Below the pieces are notes generated by a model, which was not told the origin of the DNA, did not search any database, and saw nothing but the letters and a program-made list of their open reading frames with translations. A stretch of 64,000 nt of DNA from an uncultured Granulosicoccus sp. Its GTDB lineage: Bacteria > Pseudomonadota > Gammaproteobacteria > Granulosicoccales > Granulosicoccaceae. Below are positions 37,401 to 45,471 of this stretch, piece by piece (within the stretch, counting starts at the first letter, position 1; the number at the start of each line of letters is the position of its first letter). Made by a program: the position numbers and the translations under genes. The stretch is from positions 1-64,000 of the forward strand of contig CANMQI010000014.1 of NCBI GenBank assembly GCA_947499955.1, in the 5' to 3' direction.

Positions 37401-39818
37401 CTACTGTTGTCCAGCCAGTAACAGGCCTGCAATCATTTCAAGTCTAGCTTCTTTGAATGCTGTTCCTGCCCCTCGACCACCATTGTTACCATACAATGCC
37501 CAAGTGATCATTTCATCTCTAAACGTTGGATCTAACGATGACAGATACGACCATGCTGGGCCAAACGATAGGTTCCCACCACTACCTACCTTGCCGTCGT
37601 GATCACCATTCTCGTAATTAGCCCAGTCGGTCAAACCACCTTTGGGCCATATGACGTTTTTGACCCGATTCAAAATGCGAGTCATGAACTGCTGTGTAAC
37701 CACTCCGCCACCATTGAAACCTTGCTCCCTGACCATCTCTAACGCGTGGATTCCGTCCGACCAATGTGATATGTCACCAACATATTCCGGAGCTTTTCTC
37801 CCGCCGGTTACCCACCAATCCCCCATGTGAGAATCAGTGCTAGAGTCATAGTTTCTTACAAAAGAATCCACCAGATCTTTGAACCTGCCAGAGTTTATAA
37901 AGGTCGCGTATTTATTCGAGTTCGGGTCGGGCTCGTACTTGGCCAGTATCGCTGCAACAGTTGCCGCTCGCCCAACAAACCACGCAAGGCTAGTGGATAA
38001 GTTGCTTTCACCCGGTGGGGGGGTAACGTTCTCCCACTTTTGCCATACATGAAATCGTAGGAAATCACGTATCTGCATTTCGGCGTCGGATGGTGTAACG
38101 CTGGCTCCTGATCGCTTCAGTTCCGCTAGTACAAAGGCTGCACCCATCGCTCCTCGTATTTCGTGATGATATCTATTGATATATGGGCTGGTGGATGATG
38201 ACTGGTTGGTCCAGTCTTTGTATCCATCGCCGTCCATGTCAGTTCCGTGGTTTATGTATTGCAGAACTTCACTAACTCCATATTGAAGCCATTTTGTATC
38301 AGAAGTATATGCATGCATTTTTGCAAAGCCGATCCATGAGTTTGCGGAAAAATACGCTCGGTAGGAGTCCAGGTTTGCTTTGTTATGAGGGAAGCTCAAT
38401 CTTTCTGAGTAAAGCTGTTCAGCTTCGGCCAGCAAATCCAGTTCCAGATCTGAAGCTGCCGTTTTCTTCGCTGACGTTACTTCCTCGGTGAAGGCTGTAT
38501 ATTCAAACAGTAATTCTTTTCTGAGCTCAGAATCATATTTAGCATCGGGCCACTGCCAAAGAAGACCATAACGTTTGGTGCCATCTGACGGGTCGTCGGT
38601 GAATGTGTGACTTGTCGCGGTGCGGATACCATTGGTATCGAAAATGACTCCATTAGTCCCGGTTACTTTCTGAGTTCTTGCAGCATCGCTGTAGACGTGC
38701 AGGTCGTAAACAGCATCCGGTTTGTCTGGGTCGCTCCAGGAAAAATCTACTGAAGATGAATCAGCTATATAGCCAGTGGCAGGTGATAAAAGACTGAGAC
38801 CGGCTGCGATCGGTACTTCGTGGTTTTCATCTAATGTGAAGCTGGATTCAGCTATATTGGGGCTGATATCATTCCCAAGTGAGCTGACAGACCAGGCATT
38901 ATCGCCTTCAGGGATAGGTAAGTCCGTGCTGATGACCTCATGCGTGCACAAGCCATCACTGTTGCAACTGGAACTGGCGCTGATGTTGTTTCGATAGGAG
39001 TCGACACCATCTGTCATATCCGTTATGGCGATGTCAAAACCTGTCACTGTTCCTGCGACCGCAGCCGGAACGGACCATACGAATTGTATTGTGCTGCCGA
39101 AGGGCACAAGCTCACCCTCTGTAGGAGCCTTGAGAATTGGCTCATAGTTTACACTAACCACATCGTCACCCTCAGACTCCGATGGTGTGTCGGTGACCAA
39201 GTCTGGATCGGTCTCAGGAGGTGGGTCAGTAACTACCTCCGGGTCGGTCTCTGGAGGTGGATCAGTCACTACCTCCGGATCCGTCTCTGGAGGTGGGTCA
39301 GTCACTATCTCCGGATCCGTCTCGGGAGGTGGGTCAGTCACTATCTCCGGATCCGTCTCGGGCGGTGGGTCAGTCACTACCTCCGGATCCGTCTCGGGAG
39401 GTGGGTCAGTCACTACCTCTGGATCGGTTTCAGGGGGTGGGTCAGTAACCACTTCTGGATCGGTCTCAGGGGGTGGGTCAGTAACTACTTCTGGATTGGT
39501 CTCGGGAGGCGGAGGTGAAGGCGCTTCAGTGCCCAGTTCTTCATCAGGGCTTGATGGTGATGACGATGGAGCCAGGATCGAGATGTTATTGATAATATAA
39601 TTTGATATGACACTAGGTGTAACGGGAATCGTCGTTTCTGTGCCGGTTGGATTGGCGGCTCCTAGTGTAATTGCTGGGGCGTCAGTAGCTTCTGCAGAGG
39701 TCTGATTGGACAGATTCTCCAGTGCTTCATCCGCCGAAGTTATTCCTTCGGAGCAAGCCTGAAGTGCGAACATGGATGACACGACTGTCAATACAGTCAA
39801 CGGTTTTGATTTGGCCAT
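37401..39818 (-). CDS. Lipoprotein with Pro-rich repeat stalk, Fn3-like and toroid-like domains
   Basis: Probably a surface or periplasmic lipoprotein acting on polysaccharide; no family recognised. The signal peptide ends in a lipobox (LQAC, Cys22). Residues 103-210 are nine 12-residue units of PPPETDPEVVTD type, a likely extended spacer. A first beta-sandwich (~220-320) and a second one (SSVDFSWSD, AVYDLHVYSDAARTQKVTG) follow. The C-terminal ~370 residues match the toroid-like domain of the 31650 protein (HHEIRGAMGAAFVLAEL, LRFHVWQKW, LAWFVGRAATVAAIL, DISHWSDGIHAL), including a DMDGDGYKDWT Ca-like loop. It is an enlarged, anchored paralogue of that protein. Confidence 0.82.
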   Translation of the reverse strand: MAKSKPLTVLTVVSSMFALQACSEGITSADEALENLSNQTSAEATDAPAITLGAANPTGTETTIPVTPSVISNYIINNISILAPSSSPSSPDEELGTEAPSPPPPETNPEVVTDPPPETDPEVVTDPPPETDPEVVTDPPPETDPEVVTDPPPETDPEIVTDPPPETDPEIVTDPPPETDPEVVTDPPPETDPEVVTDPPPETDPDLVTDTPSESEGDDVVSVNYEPILKAPTEGELVPFGSTIQFVWSVPAAVAGTVTGFDIAITDMTDGVDSYRNNISASSSCNSDGLCTHEVISTDLPIPEGDNAWSVSSLGNDISPNIAESSFTLDENHEVPIAAGLSLLSPATGYIADSSSVDFSWSDPDKPDAVYDLHVYSDAARTQKVTGTNGVIFDTNGIRTATSHTFTDDPSDGTKRYGLLWQWPDAKYDSELRKELLFEYTAFTEEVTSAKKTAASDLELDLLAEAEQLYSERLSFPHNKANLDSYRAYFSANSWIGFAKMHAYTSDTKWLQYGVSEVLQYINHGTDMDGDGYKDWTNQSSSTSPYINRYHHEIRGAMGAAFVLAELKRSGASVTPSDAEMQIRDFLRFHVWQKWENVTPPPGESNLSTSLAWFVGRAATVAAILAKYEPDPNSNKYATFINSGRFKDLVDSFVRNYDSSTDSHMGDWWVTGGRKAPEYVGDISHWSDGIHALEMVREQGFNGGGVVTQQFMTRILNRVKNVIWPKGGLTDWANYENGDHDGKVGSGGNLSFGPAWSYLSSLDPTFRDEMITWALYGNNGGRGAGTAFKEARLEMIAGLLLAGQQ
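39189..39512 (-). repeat. Nine 36-bp tandem repeats inside the lipoprotein gene
   Basis: Nine in-frame units encode PPPET(D/N)P(E/D)(V/I/L)VTD. Central units are nearly identical at DNA level (GGATCCGTCTC...GGTGGGTCAGTCACT), outer ones have drifted, the usual pattern for expansion and contraction by slippage or recombination. Whole-unit changes keep the frame and only lengthen or shorten the stalk. Confidence 0.92.
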
Positions 39819-40081
39819 TTTTATTATTCTTGTTGCCGCGCAAATCTAACCAGTTCGGTTGATAGGCGTTTGTTGTTGTCGTAATCATTCTTCGTCTTGA
39901 ATTCGACCTCTCTTGAACCGTATTTGTCTCCATGTATTGAATCCATGAACCTGGTTGTCAATACAACACACTCACGTTGCGTATTTGCTGGCTATGCCCA
40001 GTTTAAGATGAGAGAGTTGGCGTAAAAGATGTTTAAGGGCGATTTGGGCGTCTGGTCGCAAGTTTGTGATGGGGAGCACGC

Positions 40082-40216
40082 ATGCAAGCTGTCGATTCAT
40101 GTTCGATGGATACGTTGGGCTTTGACCCACACGCTCAGAAATGGCGGGCTATGGTTGACGATGTGAGAAATGAGGTGGCGCCACCGACGGATATCGGTAA
40201 AGTTCTGTATCATTAG
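40082..40216 (+). CDS. Possible small protein (44 aa) ahead of the deacetylase gene
   Basis: ATG at 40082 is preceded by GGGGAG (40071-40076) at five bases, an excellent ribosome-binding site. The frame is short (44 codons, beginning MQAVDSCSMD and ending DIGKVLYH) and stops 38 bp before the next gene. No homologue recognised and no membrane helix seen. It may be a real leader-type small gene or a chance frame. Confidence 0.35.
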   Translation: MQAVDSCSMDTLGFDPHAQKWRAMVDDVRNEVAPPTDIGKVLYH

Positions 40217-40254
40217 CGAGTCTGAAATCCGTTTCGTTCACCCTACGATCAACA

Positions 40255-40932
40255 ATGAATATCCTCGTACTTGCTCCACATCCTGATGATGAAACTCTTG
40301 GTGCGGGGGGGGCGATTGCCAAGCACGTCGCTGCAGGAGACCGCGTCTCTGTAGCGGTGCTAACAGGCCACGGTGACTCTCCTCACCCGTTGTGGCCCAA
40401 AGAACGCTGGGAAGAGGTGAGGGCTGAGTGCAAGCTCGCCTGTGACGTGCTAGGCGTGCATCAATTGCTTTTTCGTGAATTGCCCACGGCTTGTCTCGAT
40501 AACACTCCGGCGTGGCAAACCAATGGACAGGTGCATGAGGTCATTGAAGAGGTTGCTCCAGACCAGTTGTACATCCCATTTGCCAGTGACCTACATCGTG
40601 ATCACGCAGCAATTGCCTATGCAGCCTCGGTGGCGGCACGCCCCTACCTTCCGTTGGGTAAGGCGCTGAAAAGGGTCGTCGCATACGAAACACTGTCTGA
40701 AACCCATCTTGCACCAGCCTACCTTGAGGCAGCGTTCCAGCCAACGCTCTTCGTGGATATCTCTGAGTTTCTCCCTGTGAAACTCAAAGCCATGGAGTGT
40801 TATGCCTCTCAGTTGCAGAGTGACATGCATCCGCGTTCACTGCGATCCTTGCGAGCATTGGCGAGTCTGCGCGGTGCACACATTGGAGTTGAATCTGCAG
40901 AAGCATTTGTGGTGCTTCGAGAGCTGGGATGA
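40255..40932 (+). CDS. LmbE/PIG-L family deacetylase
   Basis: Predicted Zn-dependent N-deacetylase acting on an N-acetylated amino sugar. The metal site is visible as APHPDDETLGAGG (residues 7-19) and DLHRDHAAIAYA (about residue 113). The length of 225 residues fits. The stop overlaps the ATG of the phosphoglycosyl transferase by 4 bp, and the formyltransferase-like gene follows with a 29-bp overlap, so the three products are likely made together. A G8 run (40305-40312) lies inside the first motif. Likely function: unmasking an amine that is then re-acylated. Confidence 0.9.
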   Translation: MNILVLAPHPDDETLGAGGAIAKHVAAGDRVSVAVLTGHGDSPHPLWPKERWEEVRAECKLACDVLGVHQLLFRELPTACLDNTPAWQTNGQVHEVIEEVAPDQLYIPFASDLHRDHAAIAYAASVAARPYLPLGKALKRVVAYETLSETHLAPAYLEAAFQPTLFVDISEFLPVKLKAMECYASQLQSDMHPRSLRSLRALASLRGAHIGVESAEAFVVLRELG

Positions 40933-41558
40933 AAAAGCCAACAGCAATAAACTTGCAAGACTCGGTAAAGACGGGGTTTGACCTGATTACCTCGTTGCTG
41001 GTCATAACATTGCTATTGCCTGTGTTCCTTATCGTCATCGTGTCCATCAAGTTGGACTCTCAGGGACCTGTGCTATTTCGGCAGACCAGAGTAGGCCGGA
41101 ATCAGAAACAGTTTGAAATTTTGAAGTTTCGGACCATGATCGTCGATGAGAATCGGAAGGAAGAGCAAACCTTGAATCGTAGTGCGGGAGTAACCCGTAT
41201 TGGTACGGTGCTCAGGCGCTTCAAGTTGGACGAAATACCTCAACTTTTCAACGTGCTATGTGGGCAAATGAGCATTGTCGGGCCGCGACCCTGTCTGCCT
41301 TCGACAGTGAACGATATGGACGACCATGCGAAGCGTCGTTTTGAGGTCAAACCTGGTTTGACCGGGATGGCGCAGGTGAACGGCAATGCTTCAATCGAGT
41401 GGGCTGATCGCTGGCAGTATGATGTTTATTATGTCGAGCGGCGCTCAGTACTGATGGATCTCAAGATCATATTGAAAACGGTACTGGTAGTGCTTTTTGG
41501 TGAAGAACGGTTCAAGAAACTATTCAATAATGCGAATTCTACTAATAGGGTCGGTTGA
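40929..41558 (+). CDS. Monotopic phosphoglycosyl transferase (PglC/WcaJ-type sugar transferase)
   Basis: Predicted to transfer a sugar-1-phosphate from UDP-sugar to undecaprenyl phosphate, starting repeat-unit assembly on the inner membrane. It is a small (209 aa) PglC-type enzyme with an N-terminal re-entrant helix (SLLVITLLLPVFLIVIVSIK), then GPVLFRQTRVGRNQ, ILKFRTM, RRFKLDEIPQLFNVLCG (catalytic Asp-Glu), MSIVGPRPCLPS and KPGLTGMAQVNG. It is embedded between a deacetylase and a formyltransferase-like gene with overlapping ends. The window's other initiating enzyme is the WecA-like protein at 61774. Confidence 0.92.
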   Translation: MKKPTAINLQDSVKTGFDLITSLLVITLLLPVFLIVIVSIKLDSQGPVLFRQTRVGRNQKQFEILKFRTMIVDENRKEEQTLNRSAGVTRIGTVLRRFKLDEIPQLFNVLCGQMSIVGPRPCLPSTVNDMDDHAKRRFEVKPGLTGMAQVNGNASIEWADRWQYDVYYVERRSVLMDLKIILKTVLVVLFGEERFKKLFNNANSTNRVG

Positions 41559-42480
41559 AAGTTCTCAACGCACTCTGCTCAAACTTGTTGAGCATCGACT
41601 GAATGTCGTAGGCGTGATGGGCTATCAGCCGAAGAATATTGATCGGGTTAGTGGTTATGTGGATCTGGCGCCGGATGCGCGTGCCGCCTCGATTCCTTTC
41701 CTGCCTTTCAGAAACATAAATGATCATCGGGATGAAATTGCCAAATTGCAGCCAGACATCATTTTTGTTGTCGGATTGTCACAACTGATAGCGTCCGATA
41801 TCGTTTCGTTGCCGCAGTTCGGTTGCGTCGGGTTCCACCCCACTCGATTGCCCGCAGGTCGAGGCAGGGCGCCACTTGCGTGGTTGGTATTGGAGCAGCA
41901 ATCGGGTGCAGCTACTTTCTTCCATATAGGTGAGGGGGTCGATGATGGGCCGATTTACGTGCAGCAACCTTTCAATGTCAGCGAAACGGACGACGCCGAG
42001 AGTGTTTGTGAAACGCTGTTCAATGCGATGGATATCGCCTTGGACCGTTGGTTGCCAGATCTTGCAAATGGTCAGCTACATTCAGTTCCTCAAGACCATT
42101 CGCAAGCTAGCTGGTATGCCCGTCGAACTCCAGAGGACGGAGTGCTGGATTGGCATCGGCCAGTAGATGAACTGGTCCGTCTGGTGCGAGCCAGTACGCG
42201 GCCGCATCCAGGAGCTTTCAGCTTCTGCGATGATGCACGAATCATCATTTGGCGCGCGGAAGCTTGCATTGACCTGGCTATCACTGGGGTAGTTGGGCGA
42301 GTGGTACATATGGAAAGTACAGGTTCATTCGTTGTGCAATGTGGTGAAGGGCTGTTGCGAGTCACTGAGTACTCGATATCTGAGGGCCAATGGCAGCCCA
42401 AAGTCGGAATCAAAATTGGGTATGATGTAGAAACCGAAATTTTCCAACTACGCCAACGTCTGAATGCATTGCAATCTTGA
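41530..42480 (+). CDS. Formyltransferase-family protein, probably sugar N-formyltransferase
   Basis: Predicted to transfer a formyl group from N10-formyl-THF to a sugar amine. The Fmt-like N-terminal domain starts MRILLIGSVE; the active-site region is VGFHPTRLPAGRGRAPLAW with His and GEGVDDGPIYVQ with Asp. In E. coli Fmt the loop reads N-V-H; here the Asn position is Gly (G-F-H), so the canonical Asn-His-Asp triad is incomplete. I recall similar GFHP loops in O-antigen-cluster relatives. The C-terminal domain (~200-316) resembles the Fmt C-terminal beta barrel. ATG at 41530 inside the preceding gene is preferred over 41497. Too small and in the wrong context for tRNA formylation. Confidence 0.82.
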   Translation: MRILLIGSVESSQRTLLKLVEHRLNVVGVMGYQPKNIDRVSGYVDLAPDARAASIPFLPFRNINDHRDEIAKLQPDIIFVVGLSQLIASDIVSLPQFGCVGFHPTRLPAGRGRAPLAWLVLEQQSGAATFFHIGEGVDDGPIYVQQPFNVSETDDAESVCETLFNAMDIALDRWLPDLANGQLHSVPQDHSQASWYARRTPEDGVLDWHRPVDELVRLVRASTRPHPGAFSFCDDARIIIWRAEACIDLAITGVVGRVVHMESTGSFVVQCGEGLLRVTEYSISEGQWQPKVGIKIGYDVETEIFQLRQRLNALQS

Positions 42481-42585
42481 GCGAGCTTGGAGCGTTTGGC
42501 TTGCAATTGAAGTTGCCTCTACTCTCTTCGGTTGCTTGATTGTTTGAGCTGAGTCTCGCTTGAGAGCACTTGTCCTAGTCAGACG

Positions 42586-44160
42586 GTGCGCAAAGTACGA
42601 CAAGGTTGTCATTTCCGCTCTAAGCACTCTGACCTCTCCCACCAAACACTACGGCAATTTTTAGTGAATTCGCAACTGTTACAACAATCTCGATCCCTAG
42701 TTCCATTTTTGACGTTTTTGACACTGATCGTCGTCAGTTCTGCCTATATATATTTCGTAGACGGCGTGCGAGGAACTGATCAATTCTGGTATCTGGCCGA
42801 TACTGAAACACTGGCAAATGACTTGCCGCCCTTGACCAATACTGTTTTTCCCGGCGACGTGCTTCGAGCAGGCACGGCTGAGATCGATACCTATTTCGCT
42901 CACAATGGCCCGTTGTTGCATATCAATGGGCAGATGGCTCGTTTCCTGGGCGCGTTTGACGCATGGAAATATACGAACCTGCTGTTTTTCTTGTTGGCGG
43001 CCTTGTTTACCGGTCTGACTCTGGCATTTCTTGCCGGTAGAGCATGGGGCTATGTCAGTGCGATGGTGTATCTGGTGACACCAGTCAATGTGTGGTTGGC
43101 GGGGAATTTTCTACAGGAAACATTTTTCGGACTACTCAGCGCGGTGGTATTTTATGCCTGCGTGACTGAAGACGGAAAACCAGTCAAGAAGGTCTTGCTA
43201 TTAGCGGCGTTGATACTTGGCACGCTCTCCCATCCGCTCTACCTGATTGTCGGCGTGTTCTATGGGCTGTATGGGCTGATCATACGTAAGACCTGGCTCA
43301 TGCCCTTGCTGGCAATGGGAGCGGTCATCGCCTCCAGCGCCGTGAAAGGTAGCTGGTTTCCAACATCTTTTCCACCCAGTATCAAGGATCTTGTCGTCTC
43401 TTCAGCTCCCGGTGTGACCAATTCAATCTGGCAATTATCAGACGTAGTACCAGGTATCACCACAGAATTTCTAGTTGAGAAGTTCGTTCACGCGCTTCAA
43501 GTCCAGTTTTTGCCATCGTCAGATTCACCCTTGTATTTCGTCACCAATATTGGATTGATTGCGTTGTTGATACTGTTCTTCAGTCGACGTGTACGTCTAC
43601 GAGAATGGTCTTTCCTATACATATCTGCAGTTTTCATGCTGAGCTATGGTGGGATGATAGTGTTAATGCAGAATCAAGAGCGTTATCAATTGTTCATAAC
43701 TCCTGTCGCAATTTGCTGCACTCTCTTATGGGTGTCTGGCTGGTCATCGGTCAAGGCGCGTGTGGGCGTACTTGTCGCGGTGGTAGCAATCTATTGCATA
43801 ATCGACTTCAAAATGTTGCAGAAGATTCAAATAGATGGTCAGTCGGGTAATCAAGGGCTTGCCGTGTATGAAGAGCAGTTCGAATTCATTGAACCTGACT
43901 CTCGTGTAGCGTTATTGGGTAATACACTGGGAGGTTGGCTGTCCGTGATTTCTGCTTTGCGACCCATACAAGCAATGCCGGTGTTCAAACGCGTGTTGAA
44001 TGATGATAGTTTTGACCGAGCGATAGATCTGTTCCGCCCTGATTACATTTTTACAAAGGAAGGCTTTCCAATGGGTGAATTGAAAGGAGCAGAGTTCATG
44101 ATGACGATTGAAAATCCGTCCTTATTCAATGTCGAGATATATCGTTGGAATGGTGACTGA
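42586..44160 (+). CDS. GT-C type membrane glycosyltransferase (GT39/ArnT-like)
   Basis: Predicted polyprenyl-phosphate-sugar-dependent glycosyltransferase. It has a first membrane helix at ~38-58 followed by a periplasmic loop with GVRGTDQFWYLADTETLAN, the acidic loop-1 motif typical of GT-C enzymes, and about ten further helices. A C-terminal soluble part (FEFIEPDSRVALLGNTLGGW, FRPDYIFTKEGFP) is also family-like. GTG at 42586 starts a 524-residue protein. It follows the formyltransferase-like gene by about 105 bp and may be in the same unit. Substrate unknown. Confidence 0.78.
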   Translation: MRKVRQGCHFRSKHSDLSHQTLRQFLVNSQLLQQSRSLVPFLTFLTLIVVSSAYIYFVDGVRGTDQFWYLADTETLANDLPPLTNTVFPGDVLRAGTAEIDTYFAHNGPLLHINGQMARFLGAFDAWKYTNLLFFLLAALFTGLTLAFLAGRAWGYVSAMVYLVTPVNVWLAGNFLQETFFGLLSAVVFYACVTEDGKPVKKVLLLAALILGTLSHPLYLIVGVFYGLYGLIIRKTWLMPLLAMGAVIASSAVKGSWFPTSFPPSIKDLVVSSAPGVTNSIWQLSDVVPGITTEFLVEKFVHALQVQFLPSSDSPLYFVTNIGLIALLILFFSRRVRLREWSFLYISAVFMLSYGGMIVLMQNQERYQLFITPVAICCTLLWVSGWSSVKARVGVLVAVVAIYCIIDFKMLQKIQIDGQSGNQGLAVYEEQFEFIEPDSRVALLGNTLGGWLSVISALRPIQAMPVFKRVLNDDSFDRAIDLFRPDYIFTKEGFPMGELKGAEFMMTIENPSLFNVEIYRWNGD

Positions 44161-44250
44161 CTTTAGGATTTTGCCGATCAACTGTTTGTTTTTTAGCATA
44201 AGTTTATATATATCTCGCGCATCGCCGGGGTAGGGGCCCAGTGCCGGCAG

Positions 44251-45471
44251 TCAATTTGACAGTAGAACCTGTTCGAGCTTTCTGGCCAAGTGGCTGTATT
44301 CGTGATTTTCGTATGCTGCCTGTTTGCCACGCTCACCCATGGCTTGTCTTTCATCTTGAGTCATAGCTTGCAGTCGAAGTACAGCCTCAACCAATTCGTG
44401 AGGGGTTTCAGGAGTAATGTTGAAGCCAGCGCCGAAGTCCTCTACGGGCTTGTAGTCTCCCGAATCAATCCCGTAAATGATCGGTTTGCCCGCAACGAGA
44501 TAATCAAAAAGTTTGTTGGGAGAGACGCCGAACCGGAATAGATCGTTTCTGGTGAGCCCTATATAGCAGGCATCGAATAACTTCAACGCAGATTGGACTT
44601 TATCCTTTGTCACTGCATCAAGTATGTGTACGTTTTCCAGTCCTTCTTCGCGGACTCGCTCTTGTAGTGCTTTCTTGAGGGGGCCGTGTCCTATCAACAC
44701 GAAAGCAATATCAGTACGGTTTTTTAAAAGGATAGCTGCGTCGATTATTGTGCCTAGAGCATTGGCAACGCCAAATGCGCCTGTATACCCCACCAGAAAC
44801 TTATGATCGGGTATTTTTTCTGCATAGTCAGCTTCCAGTTCGGATGGTGATTCTATTTCCTCCCTGGAAAACCCATTGGGAATCCATGTAAATTTTTCTC
44901 TGTCAAGTCCTCGAGAAACCATATGTTCAACAGAGTTTGGCAGGTTGGACACCACGTTGTTCGAAACTCGATAGGCTCGGTCCTCAACATATTGCATGAG
45001 CGCAATGGCGGGATTTTTTGTAGAAAAACCACCTAGCTCAATCAAAGTTTGTGGCCAGATATCCCGAATCTCAAACGTCAACTTTGCCTTGTATTTTTTG
45101 GCTAGATATTCTGCACCAAGGTAAGAAAACAGGCTGGGAGACGAGCACAGAATCACGTCAGGTTGGTCCTTCACCATTCCTGGTACTTTGGCAAGTTTAG
45201 CAGCAAACAAAAGCCAGCCCAGTAGCCTGACGATACTATGAGCCGAAGTGTAGGAAGGTACATCAATACGAACAAATCGGAATCCTTCACAGACCTCCAC
45301 TGCCGGGGCTTCTGCACAGGCCTTCAAGTCTCTTGACAGGTGAGATTGACGTGCTGCGATGACTACGACTTCATGCCCGAGTTTTACCAAGTCGCGAGCA
45401 AAGTGGTAGTGGCGGCCTCCGACAGCTGTTAGGGGGGTAGATGCGTATTGATTGATGATCCAGATACGCAT
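44251..45471 (-). CDS. Glycosyltransferase family 4, WbuB-like
   Basis: Predicted GT-B transferase. N-terminal IINQYASTPLTAVGGRHYHF and the block TFEIRDIWPQTLIELGGFS match the WbuB-type subgroup, which in E. coli O26 adds N-acetyl-fucosamine next to GlcNAc (family knowledge; not transferable as a specificity). The C-terminal site is seen in FLVGYTGAFGVANALGTI and FRFGVSPNKLFDYLVAGKP. Its ATG overlaps the stop of wecB by one base (TAATG), indicating coupled translation. Confidence 0.9.
   Translation of the reverse strand: MRIWIINQYASTPLTAVGGRHYHFARDLVKLGHEVVVIAARQSHLSRDLKACAEAPAVEVCEGFRFVRIDVPSYTSAHSIVRLLGWLLFAAKLAKVPGMVKDQPDVILCSSPSLFSYLGAEYLAKKYKAKLTFEIRDIWPQTLIELGGFSTKNPAIALMQYVEDRAYRVSNNVVSNLPNSVEHMVSRGLDREKFTWIPNGFSREEIESPSELEADYAEKIPDHKFLVGYTGAFGVANALGTIIDAAILLKNRTDIAFVLIGHGPLKKALQERVREEGLENVHILDAVTKDKVQSALKLFDACYIGLTRNDLFRFGVSPNKLFDYLVAGKPIIYGIDSGDYKPVEDFGAGFNITPETPHELVEAVLRLQAMTQDERQAMGERGKQAAYENHEYSHLARKLEQVLLSN

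Noticed and set aside
39187..39600. Long plus-strand frame encoding Ser/Gly/Val repeats (SGSVSGGGSVT type)
   Set aside because: It is the antisense reading of the 36-bp repeat array in the lipoprotein gene; a repeat with unit length divisible by three keeps all frames open. No start signals.
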